This document shows positions 35,210-44,342 of a stretch of DNA of 64,000 bases, in pieces (positions within the stretch are counted from its first letter, which is position 1; the number at the start of each line of letters is the position of its first letter). A program made the translations under genes and the position numbers. The notes under the pieces are model-generated. The model saw only the letters and a list, made by a program, of their open reading frames with translations. It did not search any database and was not told the DNA's origin. Source of the DNA: Virgibacillus sp. NKC19-3 (GTDB lineage Bacteria; Bacillota; Bacilli; Bacillales; Amphibacillaceae); the NCBI RefSeq assembly GCF_019837165.1, contig NZ_JAGYHC010000001.1, positions 248,001 through 312,000 of the forward strand, read 5' to 3'.

Positions 35210-36094
35210 TTAAAAGATTATATTAATAATAAGTCCAGTTGCTACAGCAACAAGCAATACGGCTGAAATAAACGCAATTAAAAATTTCTTTTTAAATAAC
35301 TTAGATAATAGAGCAACTTCTGGAATACTAGCTCCTGCACCTCCAATCACTAAAGCAATAACTGTTCCCAATGCCATCCCTTTTGAAACGAGAGCTTCCG
35401 CTATAGGTAACATTGTTTCTGGTCTAATATACATTGGTATACCAATAACAGAGGCGATAAGAACAGAGAAAATACCATCCCCGCTTGCATATGTTGTAAT
35501 AAATTCAGTAGGTATAAACCCATAAATAAAGGCGCCTATGAAAACACCTATGAATAAATAAGGAAGCATTGGGTAAAGAAATGCCCAAGCGTCATTTAAT
35601 GCCTGCTTTATTTTTGAACCTTGTTTGTTGCTAAAGAATCCATCGCCTTTAACTGTTACCCCTTTATATGTTTCTGATAAATTTAGCTTGGAAAATATTA
35701 CTCCTACTAAAATACTAAATATAGTTAGAATAAAAAGATAAGCTACTGTAATTTCCCATCCTAGAAGTACCCATAACATAAATACAATAACTGGATTCAT
35801 TAAAGGAGAAGCAATGAGGAAGCTCATCGCAGGTCCGAATGGAACCTTTGCATTTAACAGTCCAGCAAGAATAGGGATTGTAGAACAGGAGCAAAATGGT
35901 GTCATTGCACCAAAAAGCGTTCCTAAAACATAATTTACAGCTTTATTTGGGCGACTTAGAAATTTTTTAATTCTTTCTTCTGATATGACTTGTTGAATTA
36001 AGCTCACAATAAAACTGACAACGATAAATAACGCAAGCAATTCAAAAAACAGCATAAAAAAAGTTTTGATAAATTCAATAAATGTATCTGACAT
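35210..36094 (-). CDS. arsP: ArsP-type permease (methylarsenite efflux)
   Basis: This membrane protein of about 294 aa has eight or so hydrophobic segments and belongs to the PF03773 permease family. The cysteine motif MTPFCSCSTIPILAGLLNA near residue 65 and the internal repeat VIGGAGASIPEVALLSKLF are family marks. ArsP exports trivalent organoarsenicals such as MAs(III). I start at ATG 36094 (MSDTFIEF) with AGGAG upstream; a TTG at 36124 lies within an ArsR box. Together with arsM it handles methylated arsenic. Confidence 0.85.
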   Translation of the reverse strand: MSDTFIEFIKTFFMLFFELLALFIVVSFIVSLIQQVISEERIKKFLSRPNKAVNYVLGTLFGAMTPFCSCSTIPILAGLLNAKVPFGPAMSFLIASPLMNPVIVFMLWVLLGWEITVAYLFILTIFSILVGVIFSKLNLSETYKGVTVKGDGFFSNKQGSKIKQALNDAWAFLYPMLPYLFIGVFIGAFIYGFIPTEFITTYASGDGIFSVLIASVIGIPMYIRPETMLPIAEALVSKGMALGTVIALVIGGAGASIPEVALLSKLFKKKFLIAFISAVLLVAVATGLIINIIF

Positions 36095-36119
36095 TAGTAT
36101 AACTCCTAACTTTACTTTA

Positions 36120-36157
36120 ATCAATTTTTTTTGATGTATTAATCAAAAAAAATTGAT
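36120..36157 (-). promoter_or_regulatory. Two ArsR2 boxes before arsP
   Basis: ATCAA-TTTTTT-TTGAT (36120-36135) and ATCAA-AAAAAA-TTGAT (36142-36157) are perfect 5+6+5 palindromes 22 bp apart. The same box precedes arsR2, so arsP-arsM are controlled by that repressor through an internal site. Confidence 0.75.
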
Positions 36158-36185
36158 TAATACATCAAAATAAGTAAGATACCTG

Positions 36186-36506
36186 TTAGAAAATCTTACA
36201 ACAAGTATCTTCAGATAGGACAAACTGTACTTGTTTCTCATTAATCCTATAATAGTTCCAAGTTCCATGCTTCTCTGGAATCAATAAATTAGCATTCACT
36301 AACTTTTTTAAGTGATAAGAAAGTTTGGACTGCTTTAAACCTAATATTTCTTCTAAATCACAGACACATAAGTTTTTATCTGGGCTTTTATTAATTTCAT
36401 GCATTATTTTTAATCTTATTTTATCAGCTAATGCGTTAAACATATTTTCATAAAAATCGAGTGCCTCATCGCTACTTAAGTTTTGAACTTCTTTGATTAG
36501 TTGCAT
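36186..36506 (-). CDS. arsR: ArsR family repressor (ArsR2)
   Basis: This 106-aa winged-helix repressor has a metal site NLCVCDL and recognition helix LKQSKLSYHLKKLVNANLL. The C-terminus VLSEDTCCKIF adds a further cysteine pair. ATG 36506 has GAGGTG upstream. It heads the arsR2-arsP-arsM-small-protein unit. Box-type operators flank it on both sides. The two pairs of cysteines suggest As(III) or MAs(III) sensing. Confidence 0.88.
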   Translation of the reverse strand: MQLIKEVQNLSSDEALDFYENMFNALADKIRLKIMHEINKSPDKNLCVCDLEEILGLKQSKLSYHLKKLVNANLLIPEKHGTWNYYRINEKQVQFVLSEDTCCKIF

Positions 36507-36526
36507 ATTTTCACCTCACTCAATAA

Positions 36527-36542
36527 ATCAATTTTTTTTGAT
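36527..36542 (-). promoter_or_regulatory. ArsR2 box upstream of arsR2
   Basis: ATCAA-TTTTTT-TTGAT is identical in sequence to the first box before arsP. It sits 21 bp before the arsR2 start and supports self-repression. Confidence 0.75.
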
Positions 36543-36684
36543 GCATTAAATATAAATCAAAATAACAAATTTGTCAATACTTTATGCTTACTCATTTTTT
36601 ACGAACATAAAGTGTACACATCTTATACTGAACATGTATGATATAGAAGCGTTTGTATCAACATGTTTATATAGCATGTAAATG

Positions 36685-36729
36685 AAAGACCCATACCATT
36701 AAATAATGTAGCATGAGTCTTTATTTTCT
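36685..36729. terminator. Two-way terminator between the two arsenic transcripts
   Basis: AAAGACCCATACCATT pairs with AATG..GCATGAGTCTTT around AAAT. A T-run follows on the plus strand and a T-rich stretch on the minus strand. It separates the arsR1-led transcript from arsR2. Confidence 0.7.
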
Positions 36730-36761
36730 TTGTGTCTTTTATAAGAGCAAGAACAAATACT

Positions 36762-37037
36762 TTAACAACATTGATCCATCCCTAATAATACAAATCTTGC
36801 ATCGTTTTCATCACTGTCTAATGTTAAATTCTCTACTGAATCCTTAATATCCTGATCCAGTGCAACCCGAACACCATTAATTTCTTGTACCATATCCGTA
36901 TCCTTTGGTGCTTCTAATGATAGTCCAATTTGTGGTCCACAGCAGCCAGATCCATTTGAGTAAAAACGTATGCCATTTCCACCTTTTTCTTTAAAAATAG
37001 ATACTAATTTTTGTTTTGCCCCGTTTGTAATATTCAT
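36762..37037 (-). CDS. HesB/IscA-like family protein with cysteine-rich site
   Basis: The 91-aa protein fits the HesB/IscA-like fold: MNITNGAKQKLVSIFKEKGG and GIRFYSNGSGCCGPQIGLSL near residue 30, with DQCC as the last residues. It lacks the spaced Cys-x-Cys end of true IscA. Similar genes occur in arsenic operons of Bacillota. Binding As(III) or repairing iron-sulphur sites harmed by arsenic are possible roles. It follows arsA on the same strand after a 46-bp gap and probably belongs to its transcript. Confidence 0.78.
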   Translation of the reverse strand: MNITNGAKQKLVSIFKEKGGNGIRFYSNGSGCCGPQIGLSLEAPKDTDMVQEINGVRVALDQDIKDSVENLTLDSDENDARFVLLGMDQCC

Positions 37038-37083
37038 TTTCTTTTCCTCCCTTGATATTCTTTTACCTAACTTAAAAAAATAT

Positions 37084-38868
37084 TTATATATTCATCATTT
37101 CCTTTAAATTATTATAGCCGATTTTTTCCTCATGCAGCCAAGGAATTAAAGCACATTGTTTTGACAGTTCATCTTTAACGTTATTAATCCATTTTTTTTC
37201 AGAAACTGCACGCCCTTTTAAGACCGGATCACTTGTACCAGTAGCATATAAACTTTGATTGATAATCCACCATGATGGAGTAATTTGTGCACGATTTAAA
37301 TCTTCTTGTAGTCGTGCTGCTTCCAAAACAGGTGTTGTCTCAGCTAATGTTACAATAACTACTCCTGTTTCTTTCGGATTACGAAGGCGAGGGAGTAGTT
37401 TTTTTACATTTGTTGGGATCTCTCCTGTAGAACGGCTCATTTCTTTATGATATGCTTCCGTTGAATCCAGTAATAATAAGGTATGCCCCGTTGGAGCAGT
37501 ATCAATAATTACAATTTCATCATCTAATTTATCAACTACTGCCGCAAAGGCTCGAAACATTGCAATTTCTTCTGTACATGGAGATTCTAAATCTTCTTTT
37601 AAATAAGCGAGACCTTCTTCATCTTGTTCTTTACCTACTGTCGAGAGTACCTCTTGTTTGTATTTTTCAACTTCTTCTGTCGGATTAATCCTACTTACAG
37701 ATAAATTTTCTTTCATTGTGTTGCCATCATCAAACATATAGGTCAAGTGTGCAGCAGGGTCAGTTGTAGTTAAATGAACTTTATGTCCTTTTTCTGAAAG
37801 CCCAACTGCGATGGCAGCTGCAATGGATGTTTTCCCAACACCGCCTTTACCCATTGTGAATATAACTCGTGTATTATTTAATGAAAAATCATCCACTACA
37901 TTTTTTAAGTTCGGCAATGAATCTATATTAATATCTGAAACATTATTTTCTGATATAGATTCACTAACTGGATTTTCGCTGATCCATTGTTGAAGTTGTT
38001 CCATATCTGTTAATGAATAAGACACATAGGGTAATGAAAATGTATCAACTTCTTTTAATGTTTTCGGAATATCCTTTAATGCGTTTTGTTGGCGCATATA
38101 AAATGCTGTAGAAACCTTATCATCAGGTTGATACGTTTGAAAAAGTCCATTCATTATTAGCATTTGATTTTCAACGCCAATATCTTTTAGTTCCATAGAG
38201 GCACGATTAGCTTCTAGTAATGAAGAATTGTCAGGACGAGATACCAAAACTAATGTCGTTCTCGTATGCTCAGAAAGAGAATGAACGGCTTGTGCATACA
38301 TCTTTTTTTTATCTTCCAAACCTGACAAAGGACCTAAACAGGACGCACCATGTGTACTTTCTTCTAAAAACCCATTCCATGCAGTGGGTAATTCCAAAAG
38401 GCGAAGAGTATGCCCAGTTGGTGCAGTGTCAAATATAACATGGTCATAAATATTTAATATATTTTCATCAGAAAGCAAATGAGAAAATTCATCAAACGCT
38501 GCTATTTCAACGGTACAAGCACCTGACAACTGTTCTTCCATTGTAGTGATAACAGAATCTGGCAACTTTCCCTTATATGGTTCAACTGTTTTTTCACGAT
38601 ATCTTCTTGCAGATTCTTCAGGATCAATGTTTAATACAAATAAATTGTTCATCTTTGGAATGGCAACAGGCTCATTTGTTAGTTCCATTTGAAAGACATC
38701 TTGTAAGTTTGAAGCTGGGTCTGTGCTTACTAAAAGAACTTTCTTTCCTTCTTCTGCTAGTGATACTGCGGTTGCACATGCAGTCGATGTTTTTCCAACA
38801 CCACCTTTACCAGTAAAAAATAAAAATGGTGTTTGAATATGAGAATTGGGATTGAATAATAGGTACAC
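37084..38868 (-). CDS. arsA: Arsenical pump-driving ATPase ArsA (two ATPase halves)
   Basis: ArsA powers arsenite extrusion through ArsB. It has two homologous halves, each with a P-loop: FFTGKGGVGKTSTACATAV near residue 20 and IFTMGKGGVGKTSIAAAIAV near residue 330. Each has a DTAPTGHTLRLL/LLLL switch, and there are cysteine sites (SGACTVEIA and ESPCTEEIAM) plus the third in GASCLG. I start at GTG 38868 (MYLLFNPNSH) behind AAAAAGGAGG; the frame extends back to TTG 38892, over the ribosome site. The arsD stop and the arsA ribosome site overlap, so they are coupled. Confidence 0.93.
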   Translation of the reverse strand: MYLLFNPNSHIQTPFLFFTGKGGVGKTSTACATAVSLAEEGKKVLLVSTDPASNLQDVFQMELTNEPVAIPKMNNLFVLNIDPEESARRYREKTVEPYKGKLPDSVITTMEEQLSGACTVEIAAFDEFSHLLSDENILNIYDHVIFDTAPTGHTLRLLELPTAWNGFLEESTHGASCLGPLSGLEDKKKMYAQAVHSLSEHTRTTLVLVSRPDNSSLLEANRASMELKDIGVENQMLIMNGLFQTYQPDDKVSTAFYMRQQNALKDIPKTLKEVDTFSLPYVSYSLTDMEQLQQWISENPVSESISENNVSDINIDSLPNLKNVVDDFSLNNTRVIFTMGKGGVGKTSIAAAIAVGLSEKGHKVHLTTTDPAAHLTYMFDDGNTMKENLSVSRINPTEEVEKYKQEVLSTVGKEQDEEGLAYLKEDLESPCTEEIAMFRAFAAVVDKLDDEIVIIDTAPTGHTLLLLDSTEAYHKEMSRSTGEIPTNVKKLLPRLRNPKETGVVIVTLAETTPVLEAARLQEDLNRAQITPSWWIINQSLYATGTSDPVLKGRAVSEKKWINNVKDELSKQCALIPWLHEEKIGYNNLKEMMNI

Positions 38869-38884
38869 TTTAAAACCTCCTTTT

Positions 38885-39241
38885 TTAATCAAAATCTAAA
38901 GAAATGGAAACCTTTGGCTTCTGTTGAAGCTCACTTTCTTTGACATCTAACCATTTTGCAAATTCTTCATTAGTAGGATAGTCGCCACTCTTTATAATTT
39001 CATTATTCAATAGTATAATTGGAAGTACATCAGCGCCCTTTTCATGAAGCATTCGATTAACTTTTTTGTTTTCTGTAAAAGCTCCTGGATCGTTAGCCAA
39101 GTTATAGCGTGTTACATCAAAATTTTTCTGTTCTAAAGAATAAACAACAGAAGCAATTCGAGTTAAGTCTGGGTCAACACTTGGTCCACAAACCCCTGTA
39201 GAACAACACATGGCTGGATCAAAGATTTCTATTTTTTTCAT
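38885..39241 (-). CDS. arsD: Arsenical metallochaperone ArsD
   Basis: ArsD hands As(III) to ArsA. The 118-aa protein from ATG 39241 has Cys12-Cys13 and Cys18 in FDPAMCCSTGVCGPSVDP, the metal site of this family. AAAGGAG lies upstream. The usual second cysteine pairs at the C-terminus (seen in the E. coli R773 protein) are absent, as in many Gram-positive forms. An ArsR1-type box lies just upstream, so arsD-arsA may have its own promoter. Confidence 0.92.
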   Translation of the reverse strand: MKKIEIFDPAMCCSTGVCGPSVDPDLTRIASVVYSLEQKNFDVTRYNLANDPGAFTENKKVNRMLHEKGADVLPIILLNNEIIKSGDYPTNEEFAKWLDVKESELQQKPKVSISLDFD

Positions 39242-39266
39242 ATAAAACAACTCCTTTTATATCATC

Positions 39267-39288
39267 ATATAAATATATACTTATATAT
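39267..39288 (-). promoter_or_regulatory. ArsR1-type box before arsD
   Basis: The 22-bp site (ATATAAATATATACTTATAT plus AT) differs at only three positions from 41473-41494 in front of arsR1. It lies about 26 bp upstream of arsD, which indicates separate ArsR1 control of arsDA. Confidence 0.65.
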
Positions 39289-39319
39289 TGATTATAAAAA
39301 CAAACTTTAAAGCTTGTTT

Positions 39320-39739
39320 TTATTCTCCTGTTTCTGCAAAGCGCCTTATTCTTTCACCAATTTCATCACGCACACGCTGGAAAAATGCCCATTTTTCTTT
39401 TTCCGTTCCTTCTGCTTTTGCTGGGTCATCAAAGCCCCAATGAACTCTTTTTACATGGGGCGGTGTCATTGGACAACGGTCATTTGCGTCTCCACAAAGA
39501 GTAACAGCTATATACGAATGATTTAAAATTTCCGTATCAATTATTTCTGATTTTTGATTAGAAATATCAATACCTACTTCTTTCATTGCTTTAACAGCAT
39601 TGGGATTAAGTCCATGTGCTTCAATTCCAGCACTTTTAACCTCCCAGCTATCATCAAGATAATATTTTGCCCATCCTTCAGCCATTTGGCTACGGCAAGA
39701 GTTTCCTGTACATAGAAAATAGATTACTTTTTTTGACAT
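39320..39739 (-). CDS. arsC: Arsenate reductase ArsC, thioredoxin-linked type
   Basis: This 139-aa enzyme reduces arsenate to arsenite. The P-loop [10 protein letters not shown] has the nucleophile Cys10, and Cys82 and Cys89 in [10 protein letters not shown] make the relay disulphide. [18 protein letters not shown] is typical of the low-molecular-weight phosphatase-type ArsC. ATG 39739 has AAGGAG. It lies 51 bp after arsB on the same strand, so arsenite can be made and exported together. Confidence 0.95.
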   Translation of the reverse strand: MSKKVIYFLCTGNSCRSQMAEGWAKYYLDDSWEVKSAGIEAHGLNPNAVKAMKEVGIDISNQKSEIIDTEILNHSYIAVTLCGDANDRCPMTPPHVKRVHWGFDDPAKAEGTEKEKWAFFQRVRDEIGERIRRFAETGE

Positions 39740-39789
39740 ATTAATGCTCCTTAAATTTTTATTAATTATTTTACCTTACTAATAAGTTT

Positions 39790-41088
39790 TTACAAAACTA
39801 ATAGCGTTAAGAACAATCCAAGTAAAGTTATAATCAAAATTGGGATAGTTAAAATAATTCCAGTCTTGAAATAGGTCCCCCACGAAATCTTTACCCCTTT
39901 TTGAGATAACACATGAAGCCATACCAAAGTAGCTAGTGAACCAATTGGTGTGATTTTTGGTCCTAAATCAGAACCTACCACATTGGCATAAATCAGCGCT
40001 TCTCTTAGTACACCAGACGTATTTGTTTCCGCAATGGCTAATGCGTCAATCATTACAGTAGGCATATTATTCATAATAGAGGATAGGAATGCTGCAATAA
40101 AGCCCATAACAAATGTAGCTACAAATAAACCCTCATCAGCGACTACTTGAATTACTCCAGCTAGTGTAGAGGTCAGCCCTGCATTTCCTAATCCATAAAC
40201 CACGACATACATACCAATGGAGAAAACAACAATATTCCAAGGTGCACTCTTAATGACTTCTTTGGTATGAACAGTAGGACTGCGTCGTGCTAATAAGATA
40301 AAACATATCGCAATGATTCCAGCAATAATGGATACTGGTACGTGGATAAATTCACTTGTAAAGTAGCCAATAACTAATAAACCAAGGACGTACCACGATA
40401 AACGAAAGACTTTAAAGTCCTTAATTGCTTCTTTTGGTTCTCTTAATTTGGATAAATCATAATTCTTAGGAATACTTTTTCTAAAATAAATCAATAAAAC
40501 AACAATAGTTGCAGTTAATGAAAAAAGGTTTGGAATAACCATTCGAGAAGCATATTCGACAAACCCAATTCCAAAGAAATCTGCCGATACAATATTAACT
40601 AAATTACTAACAATAAATGGAAGAGATGTCGTATCGGCAATAAAACCACTTGCCATAATAAAAGGAAAAATCATTTTTTCTTTAAAATGCAAATTTCTTA
40701 CCATTGCCAAAACAATCGGTGTAAGGATTAATGCAGCTCCATCATTTGCAAATAGAGCTGCCACCACAGCGCCTAGTATGCTAATATAAACAAACATCTT
40801 TATGCCATGCCCTTTAGCTATTCGAGCCATATGTAACGCAGCCCATTCAAATAAGCCAATCTCATCTAAAATTAGGGAGATAAGAATGATTGCAACAAAA
40901 GATAAGGTAGCATTCCAAGTGATGCCTATTACTTCAAGAACATCCGAAAACCCAACTACTCCAACGAGCAAAGCAATCACAGCTCCACCTATTGCAGACC
41001 AGCCAATATCCAGCCCTTTGGGTTGCCATATGACAAAAATAAGAGTTATTAAAAAAATGGTAATCGCAAGTATAAGCGTTGATGTCAC
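39790..41088 (-). CDS. arsB: Arsenite efflux permease ArsB
   Basis: This 433-aa protein has about 12 hydrophobic segments and the ArsB marks [16 protein letters not shown] near residue 105, [20 protein letters not shown] near 150 and [16 protein letters not shown] near 350. It exports As(OH)3, alone with proton force or with ArsA as an ATP-driven pump. I start at GTG 41088 (VTSTLILAI) behind CAGGAGG; the frame back to 41139 overlaps arsR1. Length and motifs agree with ArsB. Confidence 0.93.
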   Translation of the reverse strand: MTSTLILAITIFLITLIFVIWQPKGLDIGWSAIGGAVIALLVGVVGFSDVLEVIGITWNATLSFVAIILISLILDEIGLFEWAALHMARIAKGHGIKMFVYISILGAVVAALFANDGAALILTPIVLAMVRNLHFKEKMIFPFIMASGFIADTTSLPFIVSNLVNIVSADFFGIGFVEYASRMVIPNLFSLTATIVVLLIYFRKSIPKNYDLSKLREPKEAIKDFKVFRLSWYVLGLLVIGYFTSEFIHVPVSIIAGIIAICFILLARRSPTVHTKEVIKSAPWNIVVFSIGMYVVVYGLGNAGLTSTLAGVIQVVADEGLFVATFVMGFIAAFLSSIMNNMPTVMIDALAIAETNTSGVLREALIYANVVGSDLGPKITPIGSLATLVWLHVLSQKGVKISWGTYFKTGIILTIPILIITLLGLFLTLLVL

Positions 41089-41104
41089 AATATTCCTCCT
41101 GTAA

Positions 41105-41449
41105 TTAACAACAAATAATCCGAGTTCCTTTTTCTTCAAGTTCCTTTAGTTTATGATCTTGACTCGGAAGTTGTTCAATAATTTGTTGAACAAACGGATA
41201 AAATTCATTTGTTTTATTAACAGAGTAAAATATCCATTGCCCTTTTCGTTCTTCTCTAATTAATCCAATATCTCTCAATTTCCGCAGATGTTGACTAATA
41301 GCTGGCTGACTAGCATTAAAAATTTCGACTAATTCACAAACACAACAATCATGTTTATCAAGAATTTTTATTGTGGTTAACCGAGTTTTATCTCCCAATA
41401 ACTTTAATATACTTGCCGCTTTTTCTATTTCAACTGTAGTTTTAAGCAA
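41105..41449 (-). CDS. arsR: ArsR family repressor (ArsR1)
   Basis: This winged-helix repressor leads the arsR-arsB-arsC part. It has the As(III) site [11 protein letters not shown] and recognition helix [19 protein letters not shown]. The C-terminal end is RIICC. I start at TTG 41449 because AGGAGG is too close to the GTG at 41458. It differs strongly from ArsR2, and its operator type also differs, so two separate circuits exist. Confidence 0.88.
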   Translation of the reverse strand: MLKTTVEIEKAASILKLLGDKTRLTTIKILDKHDCCVCELVEIFNASQPAISQHLRKLRDIGLIREERKGQWIFYSVNKTNEFYPFVQQIIEQLPSQDHKLKELEEKGTRIICC

Positions 41450-41465
41450 ATAATTCACCTCCTTT

Positions 41466-41513
41466 TATAAACATATAATTAAATACTTATATAATGCAAA
41501 TAATATGTTTATA
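41466..41513 (-). promoter_or_regulatory. ArsR1 promoter region with inverted repeat and shared box
   Basis: TATAAACATAT (41466-41476) and its complement ATATGTTTATA (41503-41513) enclose the 22-bp box at 41473-41494 that recurs before arsD. This is the likely site of arsR1 self-repression. Confidence 0.65.
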
Positions 41514-41603
41514 AAATAAAATTGTGATTCTGCATGTTGTATTCTTACAGTATAGCCGTACTTAAAAATAATAATATTCTAGGAAGTTGTTTACAAATAT
41601 AAG

Positions 41604-41804
41604 TTAATCCATTTTTAATTCACTTAAAGCCTTCATAAAATTCTTGTATGTGCTTTCTCCAAAACGATCTTTATTCATACCAAAAAACTGTCTAGTAGTT
41701 ATTTCTCCTGCGTCAGCAAGTGAACACCTTTTAGCATTCATCATTAGCTGAATGTACGATTTAAAATATTCTTTACTCAATGTACCTCCATGATTAACAA
41801 CCAT
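41604..41804 (-). CDS. Small unrecognised protein (66 aa) upstream of arsR1
   Basis: The frame reads MVVNHGGTLSKEYFKSYIQL, then MMNAKRCSLADAGEITTRQF and FGMNKDRFGESTYKNFMKAL. It is soluble and looks like a real domain end, since the codons are not random, but I do not know the family. GAGGGATAT is a weak ribosome site. It may be a fragment of a longer former gene. Confidence 0.45.
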   Translation of the reverse strand: MVVNHGGTLSKEYFKSYIQLMMNAKRCSLADAGEITTRQFFGMNKDRFGESTYKNFMKALSELKMD

Positions 41805-42372
41805 AAAATATCCCTCTTTACTAAAGATTTATTCATACAACAAAACATATCAACTTATTTTGATGTATTGACAGTATATTATTATTAGATTAACTTGTAA
41901 ACTGTTTTAACCAACAGTATTCTTTTATAGTTAATAAATTTATTGAATACAGATGTTTTATACAATGATTGTGAACTTTACAGGAATAGGCGAGTGTTTA
42001 TCATCCAGACTAACTGAATTAGGATTGAAGCAAATTGATGTTTTTTAAGTAGATTACGCAATCTAACAGATAGTGATTTATCAAAAGTTATCGTATATCT
42101 AGACGCTCTATTATCTAATGAAAGGGAATGAAGCATTTCATTTAAAGTAATAAAATACTACTTTCTTATAGGTGAAAATTAGCATAAGTAATATGCTGTT
42201 TAACTTTCTTTTACAGTAAAATTATTGTAATGCACTTGATATTAAAAATATGAAATAAATTGCTTCATATCGAAGAAGGTAATAGCTTTTTGATTTCCAT
42301 AAAACCATCACCAATTGTTCAATATTAATCGATAAATGGTGATGGCTTTACTATGAGGTTAAATAGTGCTGT
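41805..42372. other. 568-bp gap with a regulator remnant
   Basis: 42051-42131 on the plus strand reads RLRNLTDSDLSKVIVYLDAL followed by LSNERE and a stop. This resembles the last helix of XRE-type repressors and lacks any N-terminal part. 42301-42350 holds a hairpin (CCATCACCA with TGGTGATGG) that ends transcripts from the conjugation module on the minus strand. The rest is AT-rich and shows nothing. Confidence 0.45.
42301..42350 (-). terminator. Terminator after the conjugation operon
   Basis: CCATCACCA (42305-42313) and TGGTGATGG (42337-42345) form a 9-bp stem, flanked by AAAA on the left, which is TTTT for the minus strand. It lies 30 bp after the TcpC-like stop. Confidence 0.6.
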
Positions 42373-43284
42373 TTATTCCACAATCAACCAGTTGGTATCT
42401 TTTTCTAAGGTCAATTCATATTGAGAAAGTTGCATTGCTTTTGTTCCCTGGTCTAAATATTTCACCGTAACCCATGCTTTAACCTGATTATCTTGTGCTT
42501 GATAAACCGGATTAATCAGCTCAGAAAATACATACTCTTTTTCGATGGGCGGTAATACGTTACCTTTTACATAATAAGCAAGCTCTTGTTCCGTAGCAGT
42601 TGGATATGAAGAGAAAAAGGTCTCTAAAAACTCATTGATTTCTTCTTCGGTAGCTGGTTCCACTGTTCCATCATTTTCTACTTGCTCTGGTGAATAATTA
42701 GACTTTTCTGGCTGGGTCCACATTGTTGGATTTTGGGTAATAACTAGATTCCCTTGTTCATCTTGATGAAGCAAGATACGATAGGTCGAGTTTGTGAATG
42801 TGGTTTCTTTTTCTTCTGTTATTTTTTGCCGCACAGAATATACAACCGAAAAAGTATTATCTTCTTCTTCAGAAACGGACCATATATTGATATTCTCAAC
42901 AGTGGAATTGGTTGGAATATCATCTCGAATCGTATCCTCATTTAAAACATGCAATTCCTCTGTCAAATACCCATGAAGCTTGTCTTTTCGTTCTTCTAAT
43001 TTCTCTGATTCATTTTCCCAAGTATAGTAATCTCGCACAAATTGTTTGGTGAAGTTTTCTATTGCATTCGTATCTATGATGCTTGTTTCTATCTTTTCCA
43101 CTTCATGAATGGTGTGCTGATCGATGGCAGTAAAATTTTTATAGATTCCAAAAGTCAAGCTACTAACAAGTAGTACCCATAAAAAAATGACTGATTTTTT
43201 TCGTTTCCCTATGGTTTTTATCTTTCTCTCTGATTCTTTTTTTGGTTTTACCTCTTTATCTTTTTTATAAAAAGGAAGTTTCAT
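42373..43284 (-). CDS. Conjugal transfer protein TcpC family (Tn916 orf13-like)
   Basis: This 303-aa membrane-anchored protein has a charged N-terminus, one membrane segment near residues 29-50 (KSVIFLWVLLVSSLTFGIY) and two NTF2-like extracellular domains. It corresponds to TcpC of pCW3 and VirB8 of type IV secretion, a scaffold of the mating channel. It is the last gene of the transfer operon, next to the cargo site. Confidence 0.82.
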   Translation of the reverse strand: MKLPFYKKDKEVKPKKESERKIKTIGKRKKSVIFLWVLLVSSLTFGIYKNFTAIDQHTIHEVEKIETSIIDTNAIENFTKQFVRDYYTWENESEKLEERKDKLHGYLTEELHVLNEDTIRDDIPTNSTVENINIWSVSEEEDNTFSVVYSVRQKITEEKETTFTNSTYRILLHQDEQGNLVITQNPTMWTQPEKSNYSPEQVENDGTVEPATEEEINEFLETFFSSYPTATEQELAYYVKGNVLPPIEKEYVFSELINPVYQAQDNQVKAWVTVKYLDQGTKAMQLSQYELTLEKDTNWLIVE

Positions 43285-43301
43285 GCTATCCTGTCCTTTC
43301 G

Positions 43302-44342
43302 TTAATTATTAATACGTCCAGCGCCAATTAGATGTTCTTGCCAATAATCTGTCGTTAAATCTGCATAACCAATTGGATCACCAGCTTGATACATCTGGTT
43401 ATCGCCAACGTAGATTCCAACATGCGTCACATAATTTGCAGTAGAGTAAGTGGAATGGAAGAAAACTAAATCACCCGGCTCTGCTTCCGATAAAGAAATA
43501 GATTCTGTTACGTCATATTGTTCTTGTGCAGTCCGAGGAAGGTTAATTCCTGCTTTTTTATATACCCAACCCATCAAACCACTACAATCAAAAGAAGTAT
43601 CTGGATTGTCTCCGCCAAAAACATATGGAAAACCTTCATATTTTAAGGCTTCCTCCATTACTACCTGAAAAGTTTCATCTCCAAAAGACGGCGTTTCATT
43701 TGATTCTTGAAGATATGGTTCTAATAAATCGACATAAAACATATTGCCAAATTGATAACGCCATCCTCCGTTTTTTTCCTCTGCAATTGGATTAGAATAG
43801 CTAACTTTCGTTCCTCCCGATTGCTCCTTAGCAAAACTTTCCGCTAATTCAAAACTATACGTATTACCATTATCTGCAACATAATCAATAAAACCGCCCC
43901 CATAGTTATATGCTTGGAGAACGGTTGAATCATCGACATCTTTTTCTTCTGCTGATTGCAATAGCTCCGCAAGGTATTTTGTTCCCTGTTCAATAGATGC
44001 TTCTGTATCTATCGAATTGGGAGATAATCCGAGTGATTCGCTACTCTGCATGACATCTTCGGCAGTACCACCACTCTCTACCGCAATAATAGCGAGCAAG
44101 ACAGGAACATAATCACTGATATCATATTCCTCAGCGTATTTTTCTACCGTTTCTTGATGAGCCAATACGTCCTCTGTTAATTCGGTATTACTTAATTCCC
44201 CAGATGAACCAATCTCCGTAGAAGTATCAAAGTCTTCGTCTTCATCGGAAATAAATATAGCCACAAAAGCTAGTAAACCAAGGAAAGCCAATAAGCCTAT
44301 TCCACCAACAATCAACATGATTTTCATTCGTAAAAAAATCAT
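43302..44342 (-). CDS. Bifunctional lysozyme / C40 peptidase (Tn916 orf14-like)
   Basis: This 346-aa surface enzyme opens peptidoglycan for the mating channel. After a membrane anchor (residues 8-33) a lysozyme-like transglycosylase domain has the catalytic Glu in LLAIIAVESGGT near residue 85. The NlpC/P60 domain follows with Cys in DTSFDCSGLMGWVY near residue 252 and His in THVGIYVGDN near 310. ATG 44342 overlaps the previous stop (ATGA); a later in-frame ATG at 44327 is also possible. Confidence 0.88.
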   Translation of the reverse strand: MIFLRMKIMLIVGGIGLLAFLGLLAFVAIFISDEDEDFDTSTEIGSSGELSNTELTEDVLAHQETVEKYAEEYDISDYVPVLLAIIAVESGGTAEDVMQSSESLGLSPNSIDTEASIEQGTKYLAELLQSAEEKDVDDSTVLQAYNYGGGFIDYVADNGNTYSFELAESFAKEQSGGTKVSYSNPIAEEKNGGWRYQFGNMFYVDLLEPYLQESNETPSFGDETFQVVMEEALKYEGFPYVFGGDNPDTSFDCSGLMGWVYKKAGINLPRTAQEQYDVTESISLSEAEPGDLVFFHSTYSTANYVTHVGIYVGDNQMYQAGDPIGYADLTTDYWQEHLIGAGRINN

